Of a DNA stretch of 64,000 nt, positions 1-8,340 are shown piece by piece (positions within the stretch are counted from its first letter, which is position 1; each line of letters opens with the position of its first letter). The stretch covers positions 1-64,000 of the forward strand of contig JAIXQO010000005.1 of NCBI GenBank assembly GCA_027485695.1. The letters are read 5' to 3'. The notes under the pieces are model-generated. The model did no database searches. It was not told where the DNA came from and saw nothing but the letters and a program-made list of their open reading frames with translations. The stretch is from Pseudomonadota bacterium (lineage in GTDB: Bacteria > Bdellovibrionota > UBA1018). The position numbers were made by a program, and so were the translations under genes.

Positions 1-332
1 GAAGTGACTTTCTTGCCAACGAACGTGATCTCTTTGTTCTTTTCGGCATCAAAGAAATCAGGTGAACGCAGGTGCTCGTCACGTTTCGCGTTTGCGGTGC
101 TGACCGATGCGGTTTTGATCGTGAACTTGACGTCTTTGAGATCGGCGCCTTTTTTCTCATCAAAGCTGAACTCGCCCGAGAAATCCGAAAAACTGCCTCG
201 AACTTGGCTCATCAGATGCTTGATGGTGAAATCAACGTTCGAGTGGGAACCGTCGACTTCGAATTTGGTCGCCGCTGCTTGAACATTCAGCGTGAAAAGA
301 ACGAGAGGAAGCAAAGCGAATTTAATTTTCAT
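1..332 (-). CDS. YceI family periplasmic protein (partial, C-terminus outside window)
   Basis: The minus strand reads from an ATG at 332 off the left edge for 110 whole codons. The product starts with a signal peptide (MKIKFALLPLVLFTLNVQA, cleavage near residue 19) followed by KFEVDGSHSNVDFTIKHLMS, which is the first strand pair of the YceI lipocalin-like fold. Residues about 40-110 (SFSDFSGEFSFDE, then KFTIKTASVST and RDEHLRSPDFFDAE) are also classic for the family. YceI proteins are secreted beta-barrels that bind polyisoprenoid lipids in the periplasm. The gene is not in an obvious operon: the next gene on the same strand begins some 950 bases upstream and ends at 413. Family assignment is firm; the ligand is unknown. 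Confidence 0.9.
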   Translation of the reverse strand, partial: MKIKFALLPLVLFTLNVQAAATKFEVDGSHSNVDFTIKHLMSQVRGSFSDFSGEFSFDEKKGADLKDVKFTIKTASVSTANAKRDEHLRSPDFFDAEKNKEITFVGKKVT

Positions 333-412
333 GGTGAGTCTCCGTGTGTTGAGTTTGCTTGTGGTGGGAAAGCGTACCTAGGCACGACATAAAACTCAAG
401 ACACAGCGCGAA

Positions 413-1285
413 TCAGGGCTTCAAGAACTTCCAATCCATCAACGGGGGTCGGTTACTAGATAACCCCACCAACTTCATCCGCGGCATTGAAAAGTCGTCC
501 GACGTCCTTTTGAGGTGGATTCGCATGACTTCGTTACTGGCATTTTCACTGCGCTCGATCGGAACCGTTTCAATTTGAACCAACTCAAAACCTTTTACTT
601 GCTTGAACAGCCCCTCCAGGCCGATTGAATTACCGTTTAAATCTTCCACTCGAAAACCGGATGAGGGCGGGCGGTGACGAAACTTCGATAGTTCCTCTGG
701 ACTCTTGATCTGCGCCACCACGAGAAACAGATCGGAATTCACATTTGTGACCTGATGGTACTGAGAGAGAACGCCCCGAATATTGGGCGAGTATGAAAAT
801 GGCCCGAATAAATCGGTCAATAAGTCGACTTTGCCCATCTGTGTGGGGTCCAAATCTTCGACGGGACCTTCAAGCACTCGAATGCCGGCTTCAGACATCT
901 TGACCTTTTTCATGACCTCAAACTTAAAACCAACGGCGATCGCATCGAGGATGACGTCTTTTAACCGTCGCTTCGCACCCCTCAGCGCCATGCCCTCGCC
1001 TGCGCCCATATCCACCCAGCGATAGACCTGACCCTTGAGTTTTTCGATTCTCTGAAAAAGTTCGACGAACCGTGGGCCGAAATAGCTGAAATACTGTTCG
1101 AGATCCCGCGCGGTTTCAAATTCATTTTTCCTGAGGCGTTTTTCGATCTCGTATAAGGTGACGAAATTCTGCCCGCCCTGAATCGATGCATTGCATGCAG
1201 CACTCCAATTGCCTGGTTCACCGCTCCAACCTGACTGAGGGAGCACGAGCAAAAACGGCAGAATTCTGAGGAAAAATCGACTCAT
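413..1285 (-). CDS. Secreted protein with a degenerate SAM-methyltransferase-like fold
   Basis: I chose the ATG at 1285 rather than the GTG at 1318, because it gives a clean signal peptide (MSRFFLRILPFLLVLPQSGWSG) and avoids overlapping the upstream gene. The mature part of about 265 residues contains YRWVDMGAGEGMALRGA, which resembles motif I of class I SAM-dependent methyltransferases (DxGxGxG), followed by a later acidic strand (GKVDLLTDLFGPFSY) that could be motif II/III. An exported methyltransferase would lack SAM outside the cytoplasm, so either the signal is a membrane anchor or the fold has another use. It lies 10 bases after the preceding gene of unknown function, probably in the same transcript. 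Function not assigned. Confidence 0.6.
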   Translation of the reverse strand: MSRFFLRILPFLLVLPQSGWSGEPGNWSAACNASIQGGQNFVTLYEIEKRLRKNEFETARDLEQYFSYFGPRFVELFQRIEKLKGQVYRWVDMGAGEGMALRGAKRRLKDVILDAIAVGFKFEVMKKVKMSEAGIRVLEGPVEDLDPTQMGKVDLLTDLFGPFSYSPNIRGVLSQYHQVTNVNSDLFLVVAQIKSPEELSKFRHRPPSSGFRVEDLNGNSIGLEGLFKQVKGFELVQIETVPIERSENASNEVMRIHLKRTSDDFSMPRMKLVGLSSNRPPLMDWKFLKP

Positions 1286-1295
1286 CAGTAGAGCT

Positions 1296-1763
1296 TTAGT
1301 GCGCGAGGTTTCCACCACCGCTGCCCAAACCCGATGGATCAGTAGCGCCGACTTGCGGTGCGACCTGAATCACTTCGAGATCGATGATCCGTTCGCCCTC
1401 TTTTTGTTGGGAGTTCGCGGGCATCCAAGAAATTACGAAACGATGATTGCCTGGATTCTGGATCGGAAAACCAGCAAATCGGAAAACCGCCTTGACCCGT
1501 TTTTGGTCGGGAGGAAATTGCAGTTCACCGTTACCGAGCATCACTTGTTTGCCATCGGGCGGGAGCAGATGAATAAAAAGCCGGTAGTTCGAATCGACCG
1601 GAGAACCACGCTCCCAAATTAACGTGAGCACCAAAGACGGCACGTGAATCGGAAGCTGCTCGACTCGGACCTCATCCAGGATTTCAAAAAGCGAAAGATT
1701 GCCCGACTGCTGATCCACGGACGCGCCTTGGCTCAGACTGGAGAACTGGACTTTGAGTGCCAT
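1296..1763 (-). CDS. Conserved hypothetical protein, beta-rich
   Basis: A 155-residue protein with no signal peptide or membrane segment. The central part (LTLIWERGSPVDSNYRLFIHLLPPDG, then ELQFPPDQKRVKAVFRFAGFPIQNPGNHRFVISW, described piecewise) alternates hydrophobic and polar residues in a way typical of a beta-sandwich. The last 25 residues are Gly/Pro-rich and probably disordered. The start ATG at 1763 has a GGATAGG ribosome site. It sits seven bases after the gene at 1770 and ten bases before the secreted methyltransferase-like gene, so the three are likely one operon. I do not recognise the family. Confidence 0.6.
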   Translation of the reverse strand: MALKVQFSSLSQGASVDQQSGNLSLFEILDEVRVEQLPIHVPSLVLTLIWERGSPVDSNYRLFIHLLPPDGKQVMLGNGELQFPPDQKRVKAVFRFAGFPIQNPGNHRFVISWMPANSQQKEGERIIDLEVIQVAPQVGATDPSGLGSGGGNLAH

Positions 1764-1769
1764 GATGAC

Positions 1770-2294
1770 CTATCCCGCCTGGCGGCGACTTTTGCTATCA
1801 CTCGAATCAGTCGATTGGTACTCACCTTTTTCGACTTGTTCGAAGAGCATACCAACCAGCAAACTCACAAGCGAGAGCTCTTTCACCGTTGGCGTTTCGA
1901 CTTCGCGCCACGATTGCTCGATCCGACCCGCGATAAAACGCCAGGTCGGTCCGAAACGATAGGTACGTGTGAACACATCCTGCGCTTGGCTGAACCGTTC
2001 GTAATAAGAAGCGATTGGATTCGAAAGCGCTCTCTCAACCTCGATCAAAATCGATTTGATTTGTTCGCGTTCGACGGAATTGAGTTCACTCACCGCTTTG
2101 ACGAACGTCGGACGCATCAACGCACCGACTGAGATCACATCTTCAATCTCTTTGAAAATAGGGCGCTTGTTTTTTGAGGAGTCCGCGGAGGGCTCCGCTG
2201 ACTTACTACTCGACTTGCCATCCTGGCTACTCTTGGAATTCTTCACGTGTGCCTCACACTCCTTTGTGGGAACCAGCCTCAGAGGCGGGTCCAT
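1770..2294 (-). CDS. Hypothetical protein with Ser/Lys-rich linker and helical C-terminal domain
   Basis: The ATG at 2294 is preferred over an upstream TTG at 2342. The protein (174 residues) begins MDPPLRLVPTKECEAHVKN, followed by a low-complexity Ser/Lys/Asp-rich linker (about residues 20-45) and a predicted helical domain from about residue 50 to 155 (IFKEIEDVISVGALMRP onward). There is no signal peptide. It looks like the first gene of a three-gene minus-strand operon with the two downstream genes. No family is recognised. The linker suggests a tethered interaction domain, but that is only a guess. Confidence 0.55.
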   Translation of the reverse strand: MDPPLRLVPTKECEAHVKNSKSSQDGKSSSKSAEPSADSSKNKRPIFKEIEDVISVGALMRPTFVKAVSELNSVEREQIKSILIEVERALSNPIASYYERFSQAQDVFTRTYRFGPTWRFIAGRIEQSWREVETPTVKELSLVSLLVGMLFEQVEKGEYQSTDSSDSKSRRQAG

Positions 2295-2464
2295 AAGCAC
2301 TTCTCGGACTTTTAGTGTCTCGGGTTTATACGGGAAAAACAAGCCGAGTCGGGGCGATTTTTCCTAGTATTATTCAATAATAACCAAAGATTTTAGTCGG
2401 GCGATCGGGCAATTCGTCACGTGATTGACGCTCAAGGATGCTGGCAAGAAGGTCAGCTTTGTCG

Positions 2465-2929
2465 TTAGGACGACCCAGGCTCACTTGCTGAGGCTCGGCG
2501 TCTCGCTCGAAAAAACTCCGAAAGAATCGAACTCGACCTTTCGTGCGGGACATACTCGATGGGAAATCGGTGATTGAGACGGGTATCTTCGTTCAGCCGA
2601 TATCCGAGCGACAGCGCCCCGCCTTTGGGGTCCTGCGCTCCATAGATGCATTTGCGGATTCGCGCTTGTACCATCGCCCCCAAACACATCGGGCACGGCT
2701 CCAAGGTCACGTAGAGATCACAATCGATGAGCCTCCAGCTCCCGAGAGCCTGCGAGCCCGCGATCAATGCATGAATCTCGGCGTGGGAAATCGGGCTTTC
2801 GATTTTCTCGCGCACATTGAACGCGCGCGCGATGACGAGACCGTCTTTGACGAGAACGGCGCCGACGGGGACTTCGCCGATGGCGGCAGCTTTTTCAGCT
2901 TCTTTGAGGGCCTCGTCTAAGAAATTCAC
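2465..2929 (-). CDS. tadA: tRNA-specific adenosine deaminase TadA
   Basis: TadA converts adenosine 34 to inosine in the anticodon of tRNA-Arg(ACG), allowing it to read CGU, CGC and CGA. The 154-residue length is normal. The zinc-binding cytidine-deaminase signature is complete: His49-Ala-Glu51 supplies one zinc ligand and the proton shuttle, and Pro78-Cys79-Pro-Met-Cys82 supplies the other two ligands. The neighbouring GAVLVKDG and LYVTLEPC strands also match the family. The start overlaps the stop of the upstream PilZ gene by four bases (ATGA), so the two are translationally coupled. The functional pairing is probably only operonic convenience. Confidence 0.95.
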   Translation of the reverse strand: MNFLDEALKEAEKAAAIGEVPVGAVLVKDGLVIARAFNVREKIESPISHAEIHALIAGSQALGSWRLIDCDLYVTLEPCPMCLGAMVQARIRKCIYGAQDPKGGALSLGYRLNEDTRLNHRFPIEYVPHERSSSILSEFFRARRRASASEPGSS

Positions 2930-3753
2930 GACACTTCTTTGGTAGACTCTTTGTTGGCGGAGCCGACGATATTGAGTTGCACGTTACGAAGGTGATGCAT
3001 CTTGCGCGAGAACTCTTCCGGGCTCATCTTGGCGCGAGACGATTGAACGTGATTGATTTTTTTCAAGTGCGCGAGCACGGCCTTCATCACTTTTTTCTGC
3101 GTAGGCAGGAGCACATCGAACTTCACGCCGACACCTTTTGGGTGAGTGACCGAACTCGTGGAACGCCAAACGACCGTGCCACCGACTTCGAACCGCTCAC
3201 CGAATATTTCAAAATGAACCAGCAATCGCTCACTTTGTCTCAGGTCCGAACGCGTTTTGATGAAACAGCCGCCCAAGGAGAGATCCAATATATCGCCTGA
3301 AAATCCGTCGTTCTCCCGCTCAAACCGTACTGGGATGGAGGCTTTGAAACGCGGGTTCGATTCCCACCAACGAATTTTAGGCAAGAAATAGGGAACCTTG
3401 ATCTCGCGGCCCAGACGGTAGATCAGGAAAATCTGGAATGCGATGCACGCCAGGAAGACCATCCATTTGTTCTGAGCATCGCTGTAGCGCATGAGCACGA
3501 ACGCATTGGAATAGGCGATCACGAATGATGTGAACAAGAACAAGTTCCAGGACCAACGGGTCATTTCCTTGAAACCGTAGCCAGTAGCGATTCCTAGGAA
3601 TGCGAGGAACCAAAACGACCAGGTGAAAAAATGACTCAGGGCTTTTTTTACAGGAACATCTAGTAACGTCGTCTCGACCAAGAAGTAGGTCAACGGAAAC
3701 GCGAGAAATCCGACGGATACGATTCTCAGAAATCGGCTTCGGAACTCTTTCAT
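2926..3753 (-). CDS. Inner-membrane PilZ domain protein (c-di-GMP receptor candidate)
   Basis: The first 120 residues contain about four hydrophobic segments (near residues 9-28, 42-60, 68-88 and 97-115). A cytoplasmic PilZ domain follows from about residue 130 to 225. It carries both c-di-GMP signatures: an RxxxR-type site (RFKASIPVRF) and DLSLGGCF, the D/NxSxxG motif. The C-terminal 45 residues are basic and helical. Such proteins sense cyclic-di-GMP at the membrane; the output is unknown. The gene ends in a four-base overlap with tadA. A second PilZ protein at 42392-43207 shares the domain but not the membrane part. Confidence 0.85.
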   Translation of the reverse strand: MKEFRSRFLRIVSVGFLAFPLTYFLVETTLLDVPVKKALSHFFTWSFWFLAFLGIATGYGFKEMTRWSWNLFLFTSFVIAYSNAFVLMRYSDAQNKWMVFLACIAFQIFLIYRLGREIKVPYFLPKIRWWESNPRFKASIPVRFERENDGFSGDILDLSLGGCFIKTRSDLRQSERLLVHFEIFGERFEVGGTVVWRSTSSVTHPKGVGVKFDVLLPTQKKVMKAVLAHLKKINHVQSSRAKMSPEEFSRKMHHLRNVQLNIVGSANKESTKEVS

Positions 3754-3981
3754 GGTCTGGAATAGCGCTCCTCTGTCTTTGTTTTATCGTAAGAATGACC
3801 GGCGAAGGTAAATTAAAAAATTTGTATGAAGGTAAAAGTTCAAGTGTCGAAATCCTTCGCGAACTCGATGGTCTAAAACGGTTTAAATCGCATCTCGACG
3901 ACGATTATTGGATGGTTTTTCGGCACTTCTCCGACCGACAGTTCTCTGTCAAAACTCCGTCACCCGTGTTAGTTTACTTCC

Positions 3982-5610
3982 ATGAACTCCCATCGCCGCC
4001 TTCCTGTCGCTATCAATGAGCCGATCCTCTCTTATGCCCCTGGAACGCCTGAACGCGCCCGCCTCAAAAAAGAAATCGAGCGCATGTCCCGCGAGACGAT
4101 CGAAATTCCGCTCTACATTGGTGGCCGTGAGATCAAGACCGGCAACATCCGCGAAGTCGTCATGCCCCATGAGCACAAGACCGTGCTCGCGAGATTCCAT
4201 GTCGCCGGACGCGAAGAACTAAGACTGGCAACCGAGGCTGCGCTGGCTGCGAAAAATGATTGGGAAGCGCTTTCTTGGGAAGCGCGTGCCGGCGTCTTTT
4301 TGAAAGCGGCGGATCTGCTTGCTGGCCCGTGGCGCGAAAAACTCAATGCCGCGACGATGCTCGGGCAATCCAAAAACGTTTTCCAAGCCGAAATCGATGC
4401 CGCTTGCGAGATGATCGATTTTTTCCGGTTCAATGCTTCGTTCTACGAAACGATTTTGAACGAGCAGCCGATCTCTTCACCTGGTGTCTGGAACCGCATG
4501 GAGTACCGCCCGCTCGAAGGATTCATCGCCGCCATCACGCCGTTCAACTTCACGGCGATCGCGGGAAACCTTCCGGGCGCGCCCGCCATGCTCGGGAACA
4601 CCGTGGTCTGGAAACCAAGCGACACGCAAATGCTCTCCGCCCACTACACGTTTCAACTCCTGCGCGAAGCCGGACTCCCTCCTGGCGTGATCAACATGGT
4701 CGCGGCCGACGGCCCGCTGACGAGCGATGTCTTGATCCGCGATCCTCGCCTGGGCGGCGTGAATTTCACTGGATCGACGGCGACTTTTCAGTCGATTTGG
4801 AAATCAGTGGGCGAGAACATCTCGAATTATCGCTCCTATCCCCGCCTGATCGGAGAGACCGGCGGCAAAGATTTCGTTTTCGCTCATCCGAGCGCGGATC
4901 TAGATGCGCTTCGAGTGGCGCTCATTCGCGGAGCATTTGAGTTCCAAGGGCAAAAATGTTCGGCCGCGTCCCGCGCGTACGTCCCAGCAAGCGTCTGGAA
5001 AAAACTCAAACCTGCGCTGGTGCAAGAGATCAATGAATTGAAAATGGGCGACGTTCGCGACTTCTCGAATTTCGTGAACGCAGTGATCGATCGTCGATCG
5101 TTCGACAAGATCTCCGCTTACCAAGAGTTCGCAAAATCAGCGACGGATGCGCAGATCCTCGCTGGCGGTACTGGTGACGCATCGGTCGGCTATTTCATTC
5201 GTCCGACTTTGATCGAAACTTCATCGCCGCATTTCAAAACGATGCGCGAAGAAATCTTCGGGCCAGTGCTCACCGTTTACCCCTATGACGATGCCGCGAT
5301 TGATGAAACGCTTTCGATCTGTGATTCCACGTCACCTTACGCGCTCACTGGTGCGATTTTCGCGCAGGACCGCGAAGTGATCACATCGATGACCCATCGC
5401 CTGCGGAATGCAGCCGGCAACTTCTACGTGAATGACAAACCCACGGGCGCGGTCGTCGGTCAGCAACCGTTCGGCGGCGCGCGTGCCAGCGGAACGAATG
5501 ACAAAGCGGGCAGCCTCTGGAACCTCACCCGATTCCTCTCTCCTCGCACGATCAAAGAAAACTTCGTCTCACCGAAGACGACGACCTATCCTTGTTTTTC
5601 TGAGTCATGA
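3982..5610 (+). CDS. pruA: L-glutamate gamma-semialdehyde (1-pyrroline-5-carboxylate) dehydrogenase
   Basis: This NAD-dependent aldehyde dehydrogenase oxidises glutamate semialdehyde to glutamate, the second step of proline breakdown. The 542-residue length matches stand-alone P5C dehydrogenases (ALDH4 type). Visible elements include ITPFNFTAIAGNLPGAPAM, the KPSD nucleotide-binding turn, NFTGST, GETGGKD with the general base Glu292, and GQKCSAASR with the catalytic Cys326. The subfamily assignment rests on the long N-terminus (YIGGREIKTG) and the ALDH4-like active-site strings. No proline dehydrogenase domain is fused, so PutA chemistry must be split between genes. The stop overlaps the following YkgJ gene by four bases. 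The symbol is used for the function; the gene is not a full PutA. Confidence 0.92.
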   Translation: MNSHRRLPVAINEPILSYAPGTPERARLKKEIERMSRETIEIPLYIGGREIKTGNIREVVMPHEHKTVLARFHVAGREELRLATEAALAAKNDWEALSWEARAGVFLKAADLLAGPWREKLNAATMLGQSKNVFQAEIDAACEMIDFFRFNASFYETILNEQPISSPGVWNRMEYRPLEGFIAAITPFNFTAIAGNLPGAPAMLGNTVVWKPSDTQMLSAHYTFQLLREAGLPPGVINMVAADGPLTSDVLIRDPRLGGVNFTGSTATFQSIWKSVGENISNYRSYPRLIGETGGKDFVFAHPSADLDALRVALIRGAFEFQGQKCSAASRAYVPASVWKKLKPALVQEINELKMGDVRDFSNFVNAVIDRRSFDKISAYQEFAKSATDAQILAGGTGDASVGYFIRPTLIETSSPHFKTMREEIFGPVLTVYPYDDAAIDETLSICDSTSPYALTGAIFAQDREVITSMTHRLRNAAGNFYVNDKPTGAVVGQQPFGGARASGTNDKAGSLWNLTRFLSPRTIKENFVSPKTTTYPCFSES

Positions 5611-6002
5611 GTTCGCGAAGTGGAGTCAAAATCGACGTGCCATCGACCTGGATCAAGCATCCCGGGCAATCGTATTGCACGCAGTGTTTCTCGGGTTGCT
5701 GCACGCTACCCGTCGAGGTCAGCGCATTTGACCTGATTCGCATGGGCGTCCTTACCGAGGACGAAGCGGCAAGCTCGCTCAAGAAAGCCTTCAGACGCCT
5801 TCACAAAGAAGGCATCGTTCGCAGTTATCATCCTCAGGTCGGGCTTTTTATCCTCGAGCAGCGAGCCGGCACCGAGTGCAGGTACCTCGATCCAAAAACT
5901 CGCGGCTGCACTATCTATGAGAAACGCCCGGAAGTCTGCCGTCGTTTCCCGAAAATCGGTCCTCGCCCCGGACACTGTCCTTATCAAAAACGAGCTTCAT
6001 GA
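5607..6002 (+). CDS. YkgJ-family cysteine cluster protein
   Basis: A 131-residue cytoplasmic protein with the cysteine pattern of the YkgJ (zinc- or iron-chelating) family: YCTQCFSGCC near residues 23-32, EC near residue 90, then GCTIYEKRPEVCRRFP and HCPY near the C-terminus. These cysteines are thought to bind a metal cluster. The biochemical role of the family is not established. It starts inside the stop of the P5C dehydrogenase (ATGA) and its own stop overlaps the start of the next gene, so three genes are translationally coupled. Confidence 0.85.
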   Translation: MSSRSGVKIDVPSTWIKHPGQSYCTQCFSGCCTLPVEVSAFDLIRMGVLTEDEAASSLKKAFRRLHKEGIVRSYHPQVGLFILEQRAGTECRYLDPKTRGCTIYEKRPEVCRRFPKIGPRPGHCPYQKRAS

Positions 6003-6454
6003 AAACCCGAATTGAACCCGTCACGCAAGCGTCGTCTCCAGAACTCTATCCGCTCATGAAACTGTATTACGTCGATGACCACCTCGAATACGACGACGTA
6101 TTCGCGAAGTCGGCCGTTTCTGAACTCATTTCATCACCCAGCCTCGGAAGAATCGATTTCCTCATCGATGACCTGAGCGGGCACGCGATCGGTTACATCG
6201 TCATTGCGTATGGATTCAGTTTCGAATTCGGGGGACGCGAAGCATTCATCGACGAGATCTTCGTTAAAAAAGAGTTTCGTGGTCAGGGACTCGGCTCACT
6301 TCTCATTCGTCACGCGATTGAGGCGACAAAATCGATCGGAATTCGGGGTGTTCGCCTGGAGACCACACCCACAAATGCCGCTGCACTCCGACTCTATGAA
6401 CGCTTGGGCTTCAAAAACCTCGGACGATCATTGCTCGCGTATTCCTTCGAATAG
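5999..6454 (+). CDS. GNAT family N-acetyltransferase
   Basis: The 151-residue product is a single GNAT domain. The acetyl-CoA-binding motif A is visible as IFVKKEFRGQGLGSLLIRHA (RxxGxG core near residues 96-101). The final strand-helix TPTNAAALRLYERLGFKN is the usual motif B. Substrate cannot be read from the sequence. It may be an amino acid, a polyamine or a protein N-terminus. It is the third gene of the coupled P5C dehydrogenase-YkgJ-GNAT set, with a four-base overlap at its start. Confidence 0.85.
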   Translation: MKTRIEPVTQASSPELYPLMKLYYVDDHLEYDDVFAKSAVSELISSPSLGRIDFLIDDLSGHAIGYIVIAYGFSFEFGGREAFIDEIFVKKEFRGQGLGSLLIRHAIEATKSIGIRGVRLETTPTNAAALRLYERLGFKNLGRSLLAYSFE

Positions 6455-6490
6455 AACAGTAGATATTCGCATACTGTGGACCCAGTAAAT

Positions 6491-6518
6491 CGTGAACAAG
6501 AAACTTTTTTCGTTCACG
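6491..6518. terminator. Inverted repeat after the GNAT gene, possible terminator
   Basis: CGTGAAC at 6491-6497 pairs with GTTCACG at 6512-6518, with a loop containing a six-T run. It follows the GNAT stop by about 35 bases. The T run lies in the loop rather than after the stem, so this could equally be a protein-binding site for the next gene. Confidence 0.35.
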
Positions 6519-6560
6519 TTAAACTTGCAACCGGCCCTCGAAGTCTGTAGTTAACGCACC

Positions 6561-7061
6561 ATGAAGACGAAGTACCTTTGGATCGGATTGTTGGCTGCGT
6601 GCACCTCTTTCTTGGGTTCTATGGCCCCGGCTCAAGCGCTTGAACAAGAGTTCAAACGTTACACAGAGATTGTTGCTCATAGGGCTTACACTGACATCTA
6701 TGAGGGCAACTACCAAAACCTCGAGAATGCTCTGACTCGTTCGGCATTTGATTTTTGTAATATCCAACTGAATGTAAACGTCATTTCCAAACCGGGACTT
6801 TTTCGTGATGGCCAACACTACGGCGAGATGATCGCACGTTGCTATAACCCTGCGGTCAAAGACATCGCACTCTCATTCTACGTTTACCCTTACGATGAAG
6901 AGTCTCAGTCTAAGCTCGAGATCTTTTTTCAGAACGGCGATAGAAAAGTCATCAACACCTGCTGGAGCCATGGCAGCCCGCGATTGAGAGACTGTGATGC
7001 AATGGACGGTTTCCGCACGATCCAGCCGAACTTCACGCGGAATCAGCCGCCTGTTCGTTAG
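6561..7061 (+). CDS. Secreted hypothetical protein
   Basis: A 166-residue protein with a clear signal peptide (MKTKYLWIGLLAACTSFLGSMAPAQA, cleavage after residue 26). The mature part has four cysteines (in DFCNIQL, IARCYNP, INTCWSH and RDCDAMD) that could form two disulfides, and many aromatic residues. The product is presumably periplasmic or extracellular. I recognise no family. It stands alone between two predicted operons, convergent with the signalling operon that ends at 7065. Confidence 0.65.
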   Translation: MKTKYLWIGLLAACTSFLGSMAPAQALEQEFKRYTEIVAHRAYTDIYEGNYQNLENALTRSAFDFCNIQLNVNVISKPGLFRDGQHYGEMIARCYNPAVKDIALSFYVYPYDEESQSKLEIFFQNGDRKVINTCWSHGSPRLRDCDAMDGFRTIQPNFTRNQPPVR

Positions 7062-7064
7062 GCC

Positions 7065-7928
7065 TTAGGCGCTCTTGGCGAGCGACTGACCGGTACCATT
7101 TGCGATCGAGGTGGTCATCACCTCGATGTGAAATACTCCGAATTCGCACTCGAACGGAATAACGACACAAACGCCGCCGCCAAAATGTTTGATCTTATGG
7201 TCTTTACCCCACACGCAGGACGGTAGAGCCATCTGAATACCATAGCCGAGTTTGGCGAGCTCGATCTTGGCTTGACCAAGAATGATGTTCGCCAACTCAC
7301 CGATCAAGTCGACGTTGCCTTCGTCGATGACTTTGTATTCTTCGCCGAGCATTCGGGACGCGATTTTGACGAAAATCACCTCTGCTAGGCTGATCGCAAG
7401 CGTACCGTTGAATGTTTCCGAGCTGATTGAAATGATGCCCGATATGTCGCCCAAGAGAAGCGGATCGCCTGCTTTTTTCAGGAACGGCTTCTGGGCTGTG
7501 GCCTTGGTTTGACATTGGATCTCAAAGACCTTGAGCGTCGATCCCAGAAACGGATTGATGAAATTGACATCGAACTCCTTGGTCGTCACCAGTCCGAAAT
7601 CTACCAGCGCTCCTCTGAGACTCGCTTTGCACGATAGAATTCGGTCTAGACCGGCTTTTTTGATGGATTGTTCGATATCGGGATTTACGGCCACCAGTCT
7701 CATTCCGCCGTTGATCGTTTTCAAGTTCTTATAGATCTGCGCAAATTCTCTCATGGCATCGGCGCCGATGAAACTACACTCCGAGCACTGAATGATGAGG
7801 TATTTCAGCTGAGTTTTCTCTTGCTGCTCTTTGAATACCGCAAGCAGATCGGTGTCGCCGGAGCCCTGAAACTCACCTTTGATTTTTAGGAGCAGATATT
7901 CATTTTGGGAAACAAGCTCAAACGCCAT
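7065..7928 (-). CDS. STAS domain - CheX fusion protein
   Basis: Two domains are visible. Residues about 1-110 form a STAS domain like anti-sigma-factor antagonists (YLIIQCSECSFIGADAMREFAQIY, with Ser/Ala in place of the usual DSSG core). Residues about 125-280 are CheX-like: NPFLGSTLKVFEIQ, then EGNVDLIGELANIILGQAK, carrying the Glu and Asn that CheC/CheX phosphatases use to dephosphorylate CheY-P. I chose the ATG at 7928 because GGAGAGG lies nine bases before it. The gene overlaps the CheY-like gene by 11 bases. The likely role is phosphatase or output partner of that CheY. The STAS fusion is unusual and may bring the phosphatase to another complex. Confidence 0.82.
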   Translation of the reverse strand: MAFELVSQNEYLLLKIKGEFQGSGDTDLLAVFKEQQEKTQLKYLIIQCSECSFIGADAMREFAQIYKNLKTINGGMRLVAVNPDIEQSIKKAGLDRILSCKASLRGALVDFGLVTTKEFDVNFINPFLGSTLKVFEIQCQTKATAQKPFLKKAGDPLLLGDISGIISISSETFNGTLAISLAEVIFVKIASRMLGEEYKVIDEGNVDLIGELANIILGQAKIELAKLGYGIQMALPSCVWGKDHKIKHFGGGVCVVIPFECEFGVFHIEVMTTSIANGTGQSLAKSA

Positions 7929-8340
7929 TGGATACATCCTCTCCGGAATCGAGTGTTTTTCGTACAGCGCGGACCAGATCGTCCTCGCTAAAAGGTTTCG
8001 TCAAATACTGACTCACGCCATATTTCACGCAAGCATTGATCTGCTCGGGATAAGTCTCCGCGGTAAGCATCACGACCTTCGGGTCTAGCTTGAAACGTTC
8101 CGACGACCGAATCGACTGCAGAACCTCAAGCCCGGTGCGTTTCGGCATCATCCAGTCCAAGAACAGAATATCAATCGGTTCGTCCATCACGGAGCACTCT
8201 TGAAGCAGGTTTTCCGCTTCTTCGCCGTTGCCGCTTTGGAAAACCTCGACTTCGAAATGCTTTTCCAAGAAGTTGCGAACGATGGTTCGCATATTGCTGG
8301 AGTCGTCGACCAATAGAACTCGAAGCCTACGATTAGCCAT
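7918..8340 (-). CDS. CheY-like single-domain response regulator
   Basis: A receiver domain and nothing else (140 residues from the ATG at 8340, with GAGG five bases before it). All key residues are present: the acidic pair in LLVDDS, the phospho-acceptor Asp in LFLDWMMP, the Thr in VVMLTAE and the Lys in YLTKPF. The protein should be phosphorylated by the CheA-like kinase encoded immediately upstream, whose stop it overlaps by eight bases, and dephosphorylated by the STAS-CheX protein downstream. There is no output domain, so signalling is by protein binding. The target, flagellar switch or otherwise, is unknown. Confidence 0.9.
   Translation of the reverse strand: MANRRLRVLLVDDSSNMRTIVRNFLEKHFEVEVFQSGNGEEAENLLQECSVMDEPIDILFLDWMMPKRTGLEVLQSIRSSERFKLDPKVVMLTAETYPEQINACVKYGVSQYLTKPFSEDDLVRAVRKTLDSGEDVSNGV

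Noticed and set aside
3352..3366. GGGTTCGATTCCC, like the T-arm of a tRNA
   Set aside because: It lies inside the PilZ coding sequence, with no acceptor stem, anticodon arm or D-arm around it.
3795..4019. A 74-residue frame just upstream of the P5C dehydrogenase
   Set aside because: It overlaps the dehydrogenase start by 38 bases, has no clear ribosome site, and its last part is the dehydrogenase sequence read out of frame. The 3754-3981 gap is better seen as an intergenic region.
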